Positions 8,199 through 16,831 of a DNA stretch of 64,000 nt are shown here, in pieces. Made by a program: the position numbers and the translations under genes. The number at the start of each line of letters is the position of its first letter. Position 1 is the first letter of the stretch. Source of the stretch: Treponema sp. (GTDB taxonomy: Bacteria > Spirochaetota > Spirochaetia > Treponematales > Treponemataceae); NCBI GenBank assembly GCA_024693045.1, contig JAILLQ010000033.1, positions 33,283 through 97,282 of the forward strand, read 5' to 3'. The notes under the pieces are model-generated. The model worked only from the letters and a program-made list of their open reading frames with translations, was not told where the DNA came from and did no database searches.

Positions 8199-9650
8199 AT
8201 GAGCATTAAATTATATTCACTTGGCGCTGCTGAAGAAGTTACTGGATCAAAACATATGCTGGACATAGACGGCAGACAAATTCTTATCGATTGTGGTGCC
8301 TTCCAGGGTAAACGAAAATTATCTGACGAAAAAAACAGAAATTTCGATATAGATGGAAAAGCTCTTGAAGCCGTTATTCTTACTCATGGTCATTACGACC
8401 ACTGTGGACTTTTGCCGGTGATTACCAAAAAAGGTTTTGACGGAAATGTTTACGCCACCCCAGCAACAAGAGACATTGCAAATCTTGTTATGATGGATAG
8501 CGCAAGAATCCAGGCTAGAGATGCGGAATTCCTTGCAAAACAGGCTAACAAAAAAGGCGAAAAGTTCAGCTGGAAACCGCTTTTTACAGAAGATGACGTT
8601 GTAAAAACTGCAAACCAGATTGTCTCTCTTTCCTACAACCGAAAAATGTACATAGCACCGGATGTTCAGTTGGAATTCTACGATGCAGGTCACATTCTTG
8701 GTTCTGCCTTCGCAAGTTTAAATATAAAGGGTTGGCATCATCCTGGTGTAAATGCCCCTTATATGCACTCTACTGGGGACAATGAAACCCGTATTCTCTT
8801 TACAGGTGATATTGGACGCAAAGAAAAGCCTATTATCCGACCGCCAGCAACAAACTTCCCTGCTCCAGATTACATTGTAATGGAATCTACCTACGGAAAC
8901 CGTCTACATGAAAACCGTGAATTCGCTTTAAAGGAACTTGAAAGAGTTGTTCGAGACACATGTGCAAAAAAAGGAAAAATAATTATTCCTTCATTTGCAA
9001 TTGAAAGAGTTCAGGAACTGGTATTCTATCTGCACCTTTTAACAGACCAGAAAAAGATTCCTGTTGTTCCAATATATGTTGACTCTCCAATGGCCAGCAA
9101 TGCTACAAGCGTTTTCAGAGTTCATCCGGAATGTTACGACGAAAGTGTAAACGAAGCCTTTCTGAAGCACCACAAAAACCCATTTGGATTTGGTTCACTT
9201 TCCTTTACAACCAGCGTAGAAGAATCAAAGGCTCTCAATAAAAAAGAAGGCCCTATGATTATTATTTCTGCAGACGGTATGTGTGAAGCAGGGCGAGTTC
9301 TTTACCACCTTGCAAACGACATAAGTAACGAAAGAAATACTATTTTGATTGTTGGTTACATGGCAGAAGATACACTGGGACGAAAAATCCGCGATGGAGA
9401 AAAGGAAGTAAAAATCCTTGGCGACATGTACCAGGTAAAGGCAAAAGTTGAGCAGATAAATGCATTCAGTGCCCATGCCGACTACCAGGAAATGACAGAC
9501 TGGCTAAAATCTATTGATACCAGCCGACTAAAAAACATATTCATCGTACATGGTGAAAAAGATGCACAGGAATTCTTCGTGAACCACTTAAAGGAAAACG
9601 GATTCCCTAATGTAACAATCATCAAATACGACGAAAGCTACGATTTATAA
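8199..9650 (+). CDS. Metallo-beta-lactamase / beta-CASP family RNA nuclease (CPSF-like)
   Basis: A 483-residue cytoplasmic enzyme of the beta-CASP class, which cuts or trims RNA using two zinc ions. The metal motif HGHYDH is at residues 63-68. Further family motifs are FTGDIGR (motif 3), MESTYGNRLH, SFAIERVQEL, YVDSPMAS, ISADGMCEAGR and VGYMAEDTLGR. The C-terminal RMK-type segment INAFSAHADYQEM is followed by FIVHGEKDA. The order matches bacterial and archaeal CPSF73-like proteins of 450-480 residues, not the longer RNase J. It is probably transcribed alone, from a promoter just upstream to the terminator at 9664. The exact RNA substrate cannot be read from the sequence. Confidence 0.9.
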   Translation: MSIKLYSLGAAEEVTGSKHMLDIDGRQILIDCGAFQGKRKLSDEKNRNFDIDGKALEAVILTHGHYDHCGLLPVITKKGFDGNVYATPATRDIANLVMMDSARIQARDAEFLAKQANKKGEKFSWKPLFTEDDVVKTANQIVSLSYNRKMYIAPDVQLEFYDAGHILGSAFASLNIKGWHHPGVNAPYMHSTGDNETRILFTGDIGRKEKPIIRPPATNFPAPDYIVMESTYGNRLHENREFALKELERVVRDTCAKKGKIIIPSFAIERVQELVFYLHLLTDQKKIPVVPIYVDSPMASNATSVFRVHPECYDESVNEAFLKHHKNPFGFGSLSFTTSVEESKALNKKEGPMIIISADGMCEAGRVLYHLANDISNERNTILIVGYMAEDTLGRKIRDGEKEVKILGDMYQVKAKVEQINAFSAHADYQEMTDWLKSIDTSRLKNIFIVHGEKDAQEFFVNHLKENGFPNVTIIKYDESYDL

Positions 9651-9663
9651 ATGAATTTAATTT

Positions 9664-9703
9664 GTGCTGGTTGTTCGCTAAGTTCAACTGGCACGTTTTT
9701 TTT
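9664..9703 (+). terminator. Intrinsic terminator after the beta-CASP nuclease gene
   Basis: A 10-bp stem with two G-U pairs (GTGCTGGTTG pairing with CAACTGGCAC), followed by a G and then eight T residues on the plus strand. Confidence 0.8.
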
Positions 9704-9782
9704 AATTCATGTAAACTTGCATATATAGTTAAAAAATCTTTCAATTATTAATAAAGACTTAAAACAGGAATATATTTTATCC

Positions 9783-11417
9783 ATGAAAAGAAAACTTTTT
9801 TTATTACCTGCATTTTTACTTCTTTCAGTTTTTACTCTCAATCTTTCATCTTGTACAAATGCGGCTTCGGACAATAATGCAGCTCTTCTGACACTTAATT
9901 CACAAAGTTCCAACCAGAGCGGAAATTCAGAAAATCCGAGTAATTCTTCCAGTTCCGGTAATTCTCAAGTAGAAACATTTACAAGAAGTCAGGCCCTGGA
10001 TTTTATTTTTAATCCTGATTCTCTGGCAGAAATAAGCCTAAATATTACACGAACTGAATGGAACCACCTTTTAAAATATTACGACTGGAAAAAAAATAAT
10101 GAATCTTGTGTACACGCAGATTTTACTTTTAGTAAAACTGTAAATGGTGTTAGCCGTTCCTACCAAAAAAGCGATATTGGTTTTAGGATAAGAGGTAATA
10201 CCAGCCGAATACGACCTCAACTTGGCTGGGGAGCCGGCAATAATGACTACCGGCAGGCTCATTTTACTTTGGACTTTGAAGAATTTCTTACAGATGACGA
10301 AGAATGGAAAATGGCCGGTTGTATGAAGGGTATGATTTTAAAACGCTTTAAGGATGACCCGACTTACGCAAGGGAAGTTTATTCCTACAACCTTTTCCGA
10401 AAAAATGGCATTTGGACAGCCCCTCGTGCCGGTTACGCCCATCTTACAATAAATATAAAAGATTCTGAAACTTCTACAGAATCTATAAATTTCGGCGTTT
10501 TCGCTATGATTGAACAAATCAATAAACAGTATTTAAAAGAAAGAACTTCTAAAAATGGTGGAGGAAGTTACAATTCGGCAGGTGGAAACCTCTGGAAGTG
10601 CACATGGAAAAATCTAAGTCCAACTTTAACAGAGACAAGTGAATGGGGGTTTGGTGTAGAAGATTTACACTTTGAAGATGTTGTTTTTGATGATGCAAAT
10701 ATCGGCACAGAAAATGATACTTCAAGCTATTCAAATTATGTGTGCAATAATTACAGCTACGATTTAAAAACAAATAAATCGGCTATTTCTAGTGCAAAAA
10801 ATTCTTTTATTTCATGGATAAACGAATTAAATGCTCTTAATGACAACGACACAAGCACAATAAAAAATTGGTACAACAATCACATGGACCCTGAACTCTT
10901 TGCAAAAACCTATGCTATAAATGTTATCCTGGGCATGTGGGACGATTACTGGGCTAACGGTAATAATTACTACTTCTATTTTGATTCTAATGGAAAGTCT
11001 TATTTTATTCCGTATGACTATGATAATGTCTTAGGTGTAAATCAATCAGGAACAGACTGGGCAAATAAAGACCCTATGAACTGGGGTTCTTCTAACCGAC
11101 CTCTTATAGAAAAGTTCTTACTTGTAAATGAATTCAAGCAGATGTATAAGCGATATCTCCTGGAATTTAGCCAGAACGACTATTTTGATGCAAACAAAGC
11201 AGCAGCCCAGATTACAGCCTGGCATTCAACCTTTAGCGATAAAGTTGATTCAAGTCAGCTCGATTGGTCTACCTCAAACTCTTACAACCAAATAGTAGAC
11301 AACACATATGCAAGCTGGGGAAGTCCTTACATTGAATACAAAATTTTTACCCCTGGCGCAAGTTTGAACTATTTTACAATCCGCAAGGCCTGTATAAAAT
11401 ACTATTGTTCAAATTAA
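9783..11417 (+). CDS. CotH-like kinase-fold lipoprotein
   Basis: A 544-residue surface or periplasmic lipoprotein. The signal peptide ends in the lipobox LSSC with Cys24 as the lipidated residue, followed by a Ser/Asn-rich spacer to about residue 65. The body matches the CotH family, an atypical protein-kinase fold first known from spore coats: DIGFRIRGNTSR near residues 131-141, FAMIEQINKQYLKER, and FIPYDYDNVLGV near residue 408, whose DxDN stands where CotH kinases bind metal. The organism has no sporulation genes in view, so a coat role is unlikely; CotH homologues in non-sporulating bacteria are mostly uncharacterised. The gene is monocistronic and ends in a terminator shared with hisB. 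Confidence 0.85.
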   Translation: MKRKLFLLPAFLLLSVFTLNLSSCTNAASDNNAALLTLNSQSSNQSGNSENPSNSSSSGNSQVETFTRSQALDFIFNPDSLAEISLNITRTEWNHLLKYYDWKKNNESCVHADFTFSKTVNGVSRSYQKSDIGFRIRGNTSRIRPQLGWGAGNNDYRQAHFTLDFEEFLTDDEEWKMAGCMKGMILKRFKDDPTYAREVYSYNLFRKNGIWTAPRAGYAHLTINIKDSETSTESINFGVFAMIEQINKQYLKERTSKNGGGSYNSAGGNLWKCTWKNLSPTLTETSEWGFGVEDLHFEDVVFDDANIGTENDTSSYSNYVCNNYSYDLKTNKSAISSAKNSFISWINELNALNDNDTSTIKNWYNNHMDPELFAKTYAINVILGMWDDYWANGNNYYFYFDSNGKSYFIPYDYDNVLGVNQSGTDWANKDPMNWGSSNRPLIEKFLLVNEFKQMYKRYLLEFSQNDYFDANKAAAQITAWHSTFSDKVDSSQLDWSTSNSYNQIVDNTYASWGSPYIEYKIFTPGASLNYFTIRKACIKYYCSN

Positions 11418-11420
11418 GTA

Positions 11421-11456
11421 AAAAAAGCCTGACTTCAACTAAAGTCAGGCTTTTTT
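11421..11456. terminator. Bidirectional terminator between the CotH-like gene and hisB
   Basis: GCCTGACTT (11427-11435) pairs perfectly with AAGTCAGGC (11442-11450). It is flanked by six A and six T residues, so it can stop transcription from both strands. Confidence 0.9.
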
Positions 11457-11457
11457 A

Positions 11458-12078
11458 TCAGCTGCCAATTGTACCTTTTGTACTTGGAACAGCACCATTT
11501 CTTCTTGGATCTATTTCTACCGCAGCTCGAATTGCTCTTGCAGCAGCTTTAAAAAGTCCTTCCATTTTGTGGTGGTCACTTCGGCCCCGCAAAGTATCCA
11601 AATGCAAATTACAGGCTGCACTGTTTACAAAGGCCTGCCAGAAATCTTCAAAACAATCTGTCTGAAAACTAGCTTCAACTCCATTTGCGTTTAGCGAAAC
11701 CAAAGGAATTCCTGTGAGCTCTGCATTACAAACCAAAAATGGACGGCCTCCAAAATCAACGGCTGCACGAAGCAAAGCTTCATCCATTGGATACAAAAAG
11801 TTACCAGTTCTATAAATACCTGCGCAATCGCCCAAAGCTTTATTAAAGCAGGCCCCCAGGACTATACCTGTATCTTCGATAAGGTGATGCTGATCTACAT
11901 TCAAATCACCCTGGATTTTTCCAGAAAGGTCAAAAAGTCCATGTTTACAAAAAGCGTGTAACATGTGGTCAAAGAATCCGATTGGATTTTCAACTTCACA
12001 TTTACCTGTGCCATCAAGATTCAGTGTAAGCGAAATCTGAGTTTCGCCAGTTTTTCTTTCAATACTTGCAATTCGCAT
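11458..12078 (-). CDS. hisB: Imidazoleglycerol-phosphate dehydratase HisB
   Basis: HisB dehydrates imidazole-glycerol phosphate to imidazole-acetol phosphate, the sixth step of histidine synthesis, using manganese ions. I chose the ATG at 12078 because the protein then starts MRIASIERKTGET as in the family; an in-frame ATG at 12096 adds six residues. Neither has a clear ribosome site. Metal-binding blocks are visible: GFFDHMLHAFCKHG, DQHHLIEDTGIVLG and the C-terminal LRGRSDHHKMEGLFKA. This is the single-function form, without the histidinol-phosphatase part. hisG lies upstream on the same strand, but an intrinsic terminator stands between them. Confidence 0.95.
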   Translation of the reverse strand: MRIASIERKTGETQISLTLNLDGTGKCEVENPIGFFDHMLHAFCKHGLFDLSGKIQGDLNVDQHHLIEDTGIVLGACFNKALGDCAGIYRTGNFLYPMDEALLRAAVDFGGRPFLVCNAELTGIPLVSLNANGVEASFQTDCFEDFWQAFVNSAACNLHLDTLRGRSDHHKMEGLFKAAARAIRAAVEIDPRRNGAVPSTKGTIGS

Positions 12079-12154
12079 ATTTGAATAGTAACACATTACA
12101 AAAAATAAAAAAAGCAGAAAGGCCTTATGGCCGAAAAAGTAAGTCTCAACAAAA

Positions 12155-12184
12155 TAAAAAACCGCCAGGATAAAACCCGGCGGT
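12155..12184 (-). terminator. Intrinsic terminator between hisG and hisB
   Basis: On the minus strand, ACCGCC.GG pairs with CC.GGCGGT (outer 6 bp perfect, one mismatch, then two more pairs) around a short AT loop, followed by a T-rich run. It begins 7 bases after the hisG stop and precedes hisB, so it probably limits read-through. A smaller palindrome, GGCC-TTAT-GGCC, lies at 12121-12132. Confidence 0.75.
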
Positions 12185-12191
12185 CTTATTA

Positions 12192-13064
12192 TTACAGCAT
12201 TACCTTTCTAAGTTCGTATTCAAGGATGTCTGTTGCTCCAAGTGACTGCAACTTAGGAAGTAAGGTAGGAACTTCACTTTTCTTTACAGCAATTTTAACT
12301 GCATAACCATCGTCACCAAAAAGAGGGGCAACTGTAGGACTCTTCATAGCTGGAATTCCTTTTATAAGAGCTTCGAATTTTGCCTTTGATACATTCATTT
12401 CAAGCATTACACGGCTTCTGGCTGCAAGAACTGCTTCAAAGAGCATCTTGAGTTCCATTATCTTCTGTTTTTTTGAAGGATCCTTCATTGCTTCTTTTGA
12501 AGCATACATTCTAGTAGAAGATTCCATCAAAGTATCTACAATTTTAAGTCGGTTTGCACGCAATGAAGAACCTGTCGAAGTATTATCGATTAGAATCTGA
12601 GCCATTGCATCTTCTGTATCTTGAACAAAGCCTTCGCTGGTACCCCAAGTTCTAAAAATTGTTCCGTCTATTTTTTTTGATTCAATGTATTTCTTTGTAA
12701 GAGACTGATATTCAGTAGCAATTGTTACTTTGCCCTTTAAGAGTTTTTCATAATCCTTTGCTTCAGGAATTGCAGCTACAATTCTTACCGGGTCAAATCC
12801 AAGATCCATGATTTCTTCAACCTGATCTTCTACACCGTTTTCGTAAACCCAGTCTTTTCCGCTAAAACCAACATCTGCTTTATTCTGAGCAAGCAAAGCA
12901 CTTGTAATCTGAGGCTTTACAACCTGAAAAGCAAGGTCATCCTGATTTGTTGTTGGGAAATAAGTTCTGTCTGGAAGATGGATAGAAATACCGACATCAT
13001 TTAATAGTTCGTAAACCGATTCATAAATACGGCCTTTTGCTAAAAGAATCTTAAGTTTTTCCAT
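12192..13064 (-). CDS. hisG: ATP phosphoribosyltransferase HisG, long form
   Basis: HisG condenses ATP with PRPP, the first and feedback-controlled step of histidine synthesis. The ATG at 13064 is preferred over an upstream one because GGAG lies 7 bases before it and the product then begins MEKLKILLAKGRIYE. At 290 residues it is the long form. The N-terminal transferase domain includes the AKGR and FSGKDWVYENG segments and the PRPP-loop region ILIDNTSTGSSLRANRLKIV. The C-terminal ~75-residue ACT-like domain (GYAVKIAVKKSEVPTLLPKL) binds histidine in the hexamer, so HisZ is not needed. Other his genes are outside the window. Confidence 0.95.
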   Translation of the reverse strand: MEKLKILLAKGRIYESVYELLNDVGISIHLPDRTYFPTTNQDDLAFQVVKPQITSALLAQNKADVGFSGKDWVYENGVEDQVEEIMDLGFDPVRIVAAIPEAKDYEKLLKGKVTIATEYQSLTKKYIESKKIDGTIFRTWGTSEGFVQDTEDAMAQILIDNTSTGSSLRANRLKIVDTLMESSTRMYASKEAMKDPSKKQKIMELKMLFEAVLAARSRVMLEMNVSKAKFEALIKGIPAMKSPTVAPLFGDDGYAVKIAVKKSEVPTLLPKLQSLGATDILEYELRKVML

Positions 13065-13156
13065 CTTGTTACTCCAGTGCGTTAAACGCAAATTGTTTTA
13101 TTTTCTACAATATACTAAAAAAACTCGCTGATTTCAACGACTGGAATAAAATAGAA

Positions 13157-14686
13157 CTATTTTGCACAGGCTTTCTTTAAAATTTCTATCAGAGACCAGT
13201 AATTTTTGCGTAATTCATCCGGGCTTTGAGAAACCATTTCTTCAACTTCATGGTGAAAAAGCCTGTCCTTTGCACTGATTGGCATATATTTTACATCACT
13301 GCAAACATAATAGTGCTCAATACAGCCCAAAGGTAAAATATAGACTCGTGCACTTTCTATTGCCGCAAGAATAAACCAGGTTGCATTTACGATAAGAGGT
13401 ATTGTTCTTGCTAAAGGAATAGGAAGAATATCCTGAATTTCTGCACTCAGACGAAGAATTCCCATAAGCACAACAGTTTTAAATGTATCCAGTCCTTCTG
13501 GCTTTTCATACTTGTCATAAAGGGCTTTTAATTTTTCAATAAAGATATCTATTTCCGGGCTAACAGAAAAATCAATTTCACAAACGGCCTTTCCAATAGC
13601 CACTATGTAAGATTCAAAGCGATAAATCAATTTTTCGAGCGTAACAGGACTTTCTAATTCCCGGCGGGTAAACAAAGATTTATAAAAAGGCATCTGCTTT
13701 TCTTTTTGTTTTTCAAGCCATGCAATAACTCTGTCATCTTCGCAAACAACATCTCGTAATTTTCCGGCAAATAGAGAATCCAAATCCGTTATAATGCGAC
13801 CTTCTGTTCCTAACAAAGAACAAACTTTAAAGAATACTCCAAGCTCATCCTTTCCACCTACATCAATAACCCCAGTTCCAGCAGTACCGTAATGACTTTC
13901 CAGACAATCCAGTAAATTGGTAAACATCTGCTGGTCTGTATAACCTTCTACGAAAATTTGATTATCACTGAAAAAAAACTGCTTGTGATAAGTATTAAAA
14001 CGAGGCAAAAAACGGCGGAAGAGACTTTCATCTTTTTCACTCAAGTAGTCAATACTTGTAGGAACCCTGTTTACATGGCATACAACTACACCCAACAAAT
14101 CTTCTGCAAAACGCAAATCAATAAAATAGGGAGAATGAGTAATCAAAAAGAAAATGCGTTTAGAATCTTCGGCTGCAACCTTTCTAATTTCATTCATAAA
14201 AAAATATTGGAATTGTGGATGCAAATGAAGTTCAGGTTCATCTAGAATTAGTACAGGAGATTTTAGGCCGTAAAGAGCAACCAATAGAGTAAGAATTTCT
14301 TTTAAGCCGTGACATTCTCCATCTCTAAGGCTGTATTCAACTCCCCAGGCACGATTTTCTACCATTGGAACAACGCTTCCGTCAGGAGTTTCTTCGAAAC
14401 GAATTGTTTTTCCGAACATATTAGAAATAACGCCTTCAATTTTTTCTCGCACAGAAAAATCTTCCTTTAGAATTGAAAGCAATTCTTCCTGGTTAAAGCG
14501 CTCAGAACGCAAAAAATCTACTTCAAAGCCCTTCTCGGAAAACTGACGGGCAATTTCTTCCGCAAGTAAAGTTTTTCCAGAACCGTTTGGCCCTACAATA
14601 AGGTTTACCTGATTCCAATTTGTTTTCTTAAAAACCGCCCTTCCCCATAAAAAAGGGAGCTTTACTTTTGTTTCAAGCTCTATCAT
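13157..14686 (-). CDS. OLD-family ATPase-Toprim nuclease-like protein
   Basis: A 509-residue protein with an SMC/ABC-type ATPase followed by a Toprim domain, the layout of OLD nucleases. Walker A is VGPNGSGKTLL near residues 31-41. DGECHGLKEIL fits the ABC signature position. Walker B with D-loop is LILDEPELHLHPQFQ near residues 142-156, and LITHSPYFI supplies the switch His. The Toprim part shows the acidic VEGYTDQQMF (about residue 240) and ITDLDSLF (about residue 299), the Glu and DxD that hold metal. OLD enzymes cut DNA and some serve in phage defence with a UvrD-like partner (GajB); no such partner is adjacent. It begins 3 bases after ppk, so it is probably co-transcribed with ppx and ppk. 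Confidence 0.8.
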   Translation of the reverse strand: MIELETKVKLPFLWGRAVFKKTNWNQVNLIVGPNGSGKTLLAEEIARQFSEKGFEVDFLRSERFNQEELLSILKEDFSVREKIEGVISNMFGKTIRFEETPDGSVVPMVENRAWGVEYSLRDGECHGLKEILTLLVALYGLKSPVLILDEPELHLHPQFQYFFMNEIRKVAAEDSKRIFFLITHSPYFIDLRFAEDLLGVVVCHVNRVPTSIDYLSEKDESLFRRFLPRFNTYHKQFFFSDNQIFVEGYTDQQMFTNLLDCLESHYGTAGTGVIDVGGKDELGVFFKVCSLLGTEGRIITDLDSLFAGKLRDVVCEDDRVIAWLEKQKEKQMPFYKSLFTRRELESPVTLEKLIYRFESYIVAIGKAVCEIDFSVSPEIDIFIEKLKALYDKYEKPEGLDTFKTVVLMGILRLSAEIQDILPIPLARTIPLIVNATWFILAAIESARVYILPLGCIEHYYVCSDVKYMPISAKDRLFHHEVEEMVSQSPDELRKNYWSLIEILKKACAK

Positions 14687-14689
14687 AGG

Positions 14690-16810
14690 CTAATCCTTGC
14701 GTCTTACTTCAAAGTCTATCTTCGGACCTTTTACAGCCGAATCCGCCGCCTTTTTATATTTTTTGTAGAGGAAATCCTGAGCCCTAAAAGTTTTTTCATT
14801 TTTTTCAGCCTTTACAGGAAGCCACTGGCCATTTTCATTTAATTCAAGGGCATTTTCATTGTCTTTAAAATAAACTTCAAGAATTTCTTTTACTTCATCA
14901 AAAGCCTTGTCATCAAGAACAGGGAACATAAGTTCAATTCTTCGATCAAGGTTTCGAGACATCCAGTCTGCACTAGAAAGGTAGAGTTCTTCATCACCGT
15001 CGTTTTCAAAATAGAATATGCGGGAATGTTCAAGATAACGGTCAACAATAGAAAGAACCCGGATATTTTCACTAAGTCCTGGAAGCCCCGGAACCAGCAT
15101 ACAGACCCCTCGGACATTCAAAAGAACTTTTACTCCGGCCTGACTAGCCTTATAAAGAGCTTCAATTATTTCTTCATGGGTAAGAGCATTCATTTTAGCC
15201 ATAATCAGCCCTGGATGCTCAGGTGTACTTCTTTCAATTTCACGCTGAATCATTGCAAGCAATTTTGCCTTAAGAGTAACTGGTGCCATACTAAGCTGCT
15301 TCATTGATTGAAGAGTTGAATAACCTGTTACAAGATTAAAGAAAAGACTTGCGTCGTTTACAATTTCATAATTAGAAGTAAACAGGGAAAGATCCGAATA
15401 AATCTTTGCTGTTTTTGGATTGTAATTTCCTGTTGCAAGATGAGCATAGCGGCGAATAGAAGTGTTTTCCCGCCTCATGACCATTATGATTTTTGCGTGA
15501 ACTTTTAAATTTACAAGCCCATAAATAACAGTGACACCGGCGTTTTCCAACTGATTTGCACGGGCAATATTTCTTTCTTCATCAAATCGAGCTTTTAATT
15601 CAACAAGAACAACAACCTGCTTACCATTTCGTGCAGCACGTTCCAGAGCCGCAACGATAGGAGAATCATTTCCAGTTCTGTAAAGAGTCATTTTAATAGC
15701 CAAAACTTTTGGATCATCTGCCGCATCACTTACAAATTTAACAACAGGATCATAAGACTGGTAAGGAACATGCAGAAGAACATCATGCTGCTTAATCGTA
15801 TCCCAGTAAGGCTCATCAATAGGTAAATCCTGAGGATACAAATGCTGCCATTCAGGAAAACTCATTTTTCCATCGTCGATTTCTCGCAAATCCATAAGAA
15901 CGCCAGGATTTATGATATCTTCCACCTTATATACATCATCTTCCTTGAGTTCCAACTTTTCCATAAGAAATTGAGTTATTTTTTCACTGGTCTGATTACA
16001 AGTCATCTGAACAGGGAAAGAACTCTGGCGCTGAACTAAAACTTCTTCCATTGCATCAACAAAGTTTCTGCGAGCTTCTTCGTCAACGGCAAAATCCGCA
16101 TCCCGGGCAATTCTAAAGAGAAGAGTTTCTTCTACTGCAAGCCCTGGAAAAAGCTGAGTTCCATACTGACTGATAATTTCTTCTGTTAGAGCAAACTCTT
16201 TTTTACCATTTTCGCTAGGCAACCACAAAATCTGCGATATGCCAGAAGGTATCTGCACTAGAGAAATGCGGGGCTCATCATCTGAACCTTTTAAGATTTC
16301 GTTTGCCTTTCGTATACCGGAAATAGGTTTTAGCAAGAAAGCTACATAGGAAGAAAGGTTTCCTATATGAGGGAAAGGCTCTGTATCAGTTCTCAAAGGA
16401 GTTAATAATGGATAAAGATCGGAAAGAAAATAATTAAGGGCATAATCACTCTGAGAAGCTGAAAAATCAGAAGGCTTTACATAACATATGTTTTTTCCCG
16501 CCAATTCAGGCAAAATATCGTTTTTAAGGCAGTCATGCTGCTGCCGAATAAGCTGATGAGATTTTGCAGAAATCTGCTTTAGAACAACCTCTGGGGTAAG
16601 GCCAGAAATGTCCTGCAAATCAGGAGAGGAATCCTGCATTCTTTTTACGGAAGCAACTCTTACCTGAAAGAATTCGTCAAAATTAGAAGTAACAATAGAA
16701 AGAAATTGAAGTCTTTCTAAAAGAGGATTTTCTTTGCGCAAAGCCTGATGTAAAACTCTGCCGTTAAATTCAATCCATGACAATTCTCTATTAAAAAATC
16801 TTGATTCCAT
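14690..16810 (-). CDS. ppk: Polyphosphate kinase PPK1
   Basis: PPK1 reversibly moves the terminal phosphate of ATP onto long-chain polyphosphate. The 706-residue length and four-domain order are standard: N-terminal ELSWIEFNGRVLHQA, the head domain, then two phospholipase-D-like catalytic domains. The phosphorylated histidine sits in VNLKVHAKIIMVMRRE, and the second active-site histidine in YLEHSRIFYF. ATP and phosphate-binding arginines are visible in AIKMTLYRTG and ELKARFDEERNI. Ppx lies 21 bp upstream, so the same transcript encodes synthesis and breakdown of polyphosphate. Confidence 0.97.
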   Translation of the reverse strand: MESRFFNRELSWIEFNGRVLHQALRKENPLLERLQFLSIVTSNFDEFFQVRVASVKRMQDSSPDLQDISGLTPEVVLKQISAKSHQLIRQQHDCLKNDILPELAGKNICYVKPSDFSASQSDYALNYFLSDLYPLLTPLRTDTEPFPHIGNLSSYVAFLLKPISGIRKANEILKGSDDEPRISLVQIPSGISQILWLPSENGKKEFALTEEIISQYGTQLFPGLAVEETLLFRIARDADFAVDEEARRNFVDAMEEVLVQRQSSFPVQMTCNQTSEKITQFLMEKLELKEDDVYKVEDIINPGVLMDLREIDDGKMSFPEWQHLYPQDLPIDEPYWDTIKQHDVLLHVPYQSYDPVVKFVSDAADDPKVLAIKMTLYRTGNDSPIVAALERAARNGKQVVVLVELKARFDEERNIARANQLENAGVTVIYGLVNLKVHAKIIMVMRRENTSIRRYAHLATGNYNPKTAKIYSDLSLFTSNYEIVNDASLFFNLVTGYSTLQSMKQLSMAPVTLKAKLLAMIQREIERSTPEHPGLIMAKMNALTHEEIIEALYKASQAGVKVLLNVRGVCMLVPGLPGLSENIRVLSIVDRYLEHSRIFYFENDGDEELYLSSADWMSRNLDRRIELMFPVLDDKAFDEVKEILEVYFKDNENALELNENGQWLPVKAEKNEKTFRAQDFLYKKYKKAADSAVKGPKIDFEVRRKD

Positions 16811-16831
16811 GCCGAATACCTCCTCCGATGC

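Noticed and set aside
8319..8693. Minus-strand 124-codon ORF opposite the beta-CASP gene
   Set aside because: A shadow of the conserved plus-strand gene, Cys/Phe-rich with no ribosome site or family motifs.
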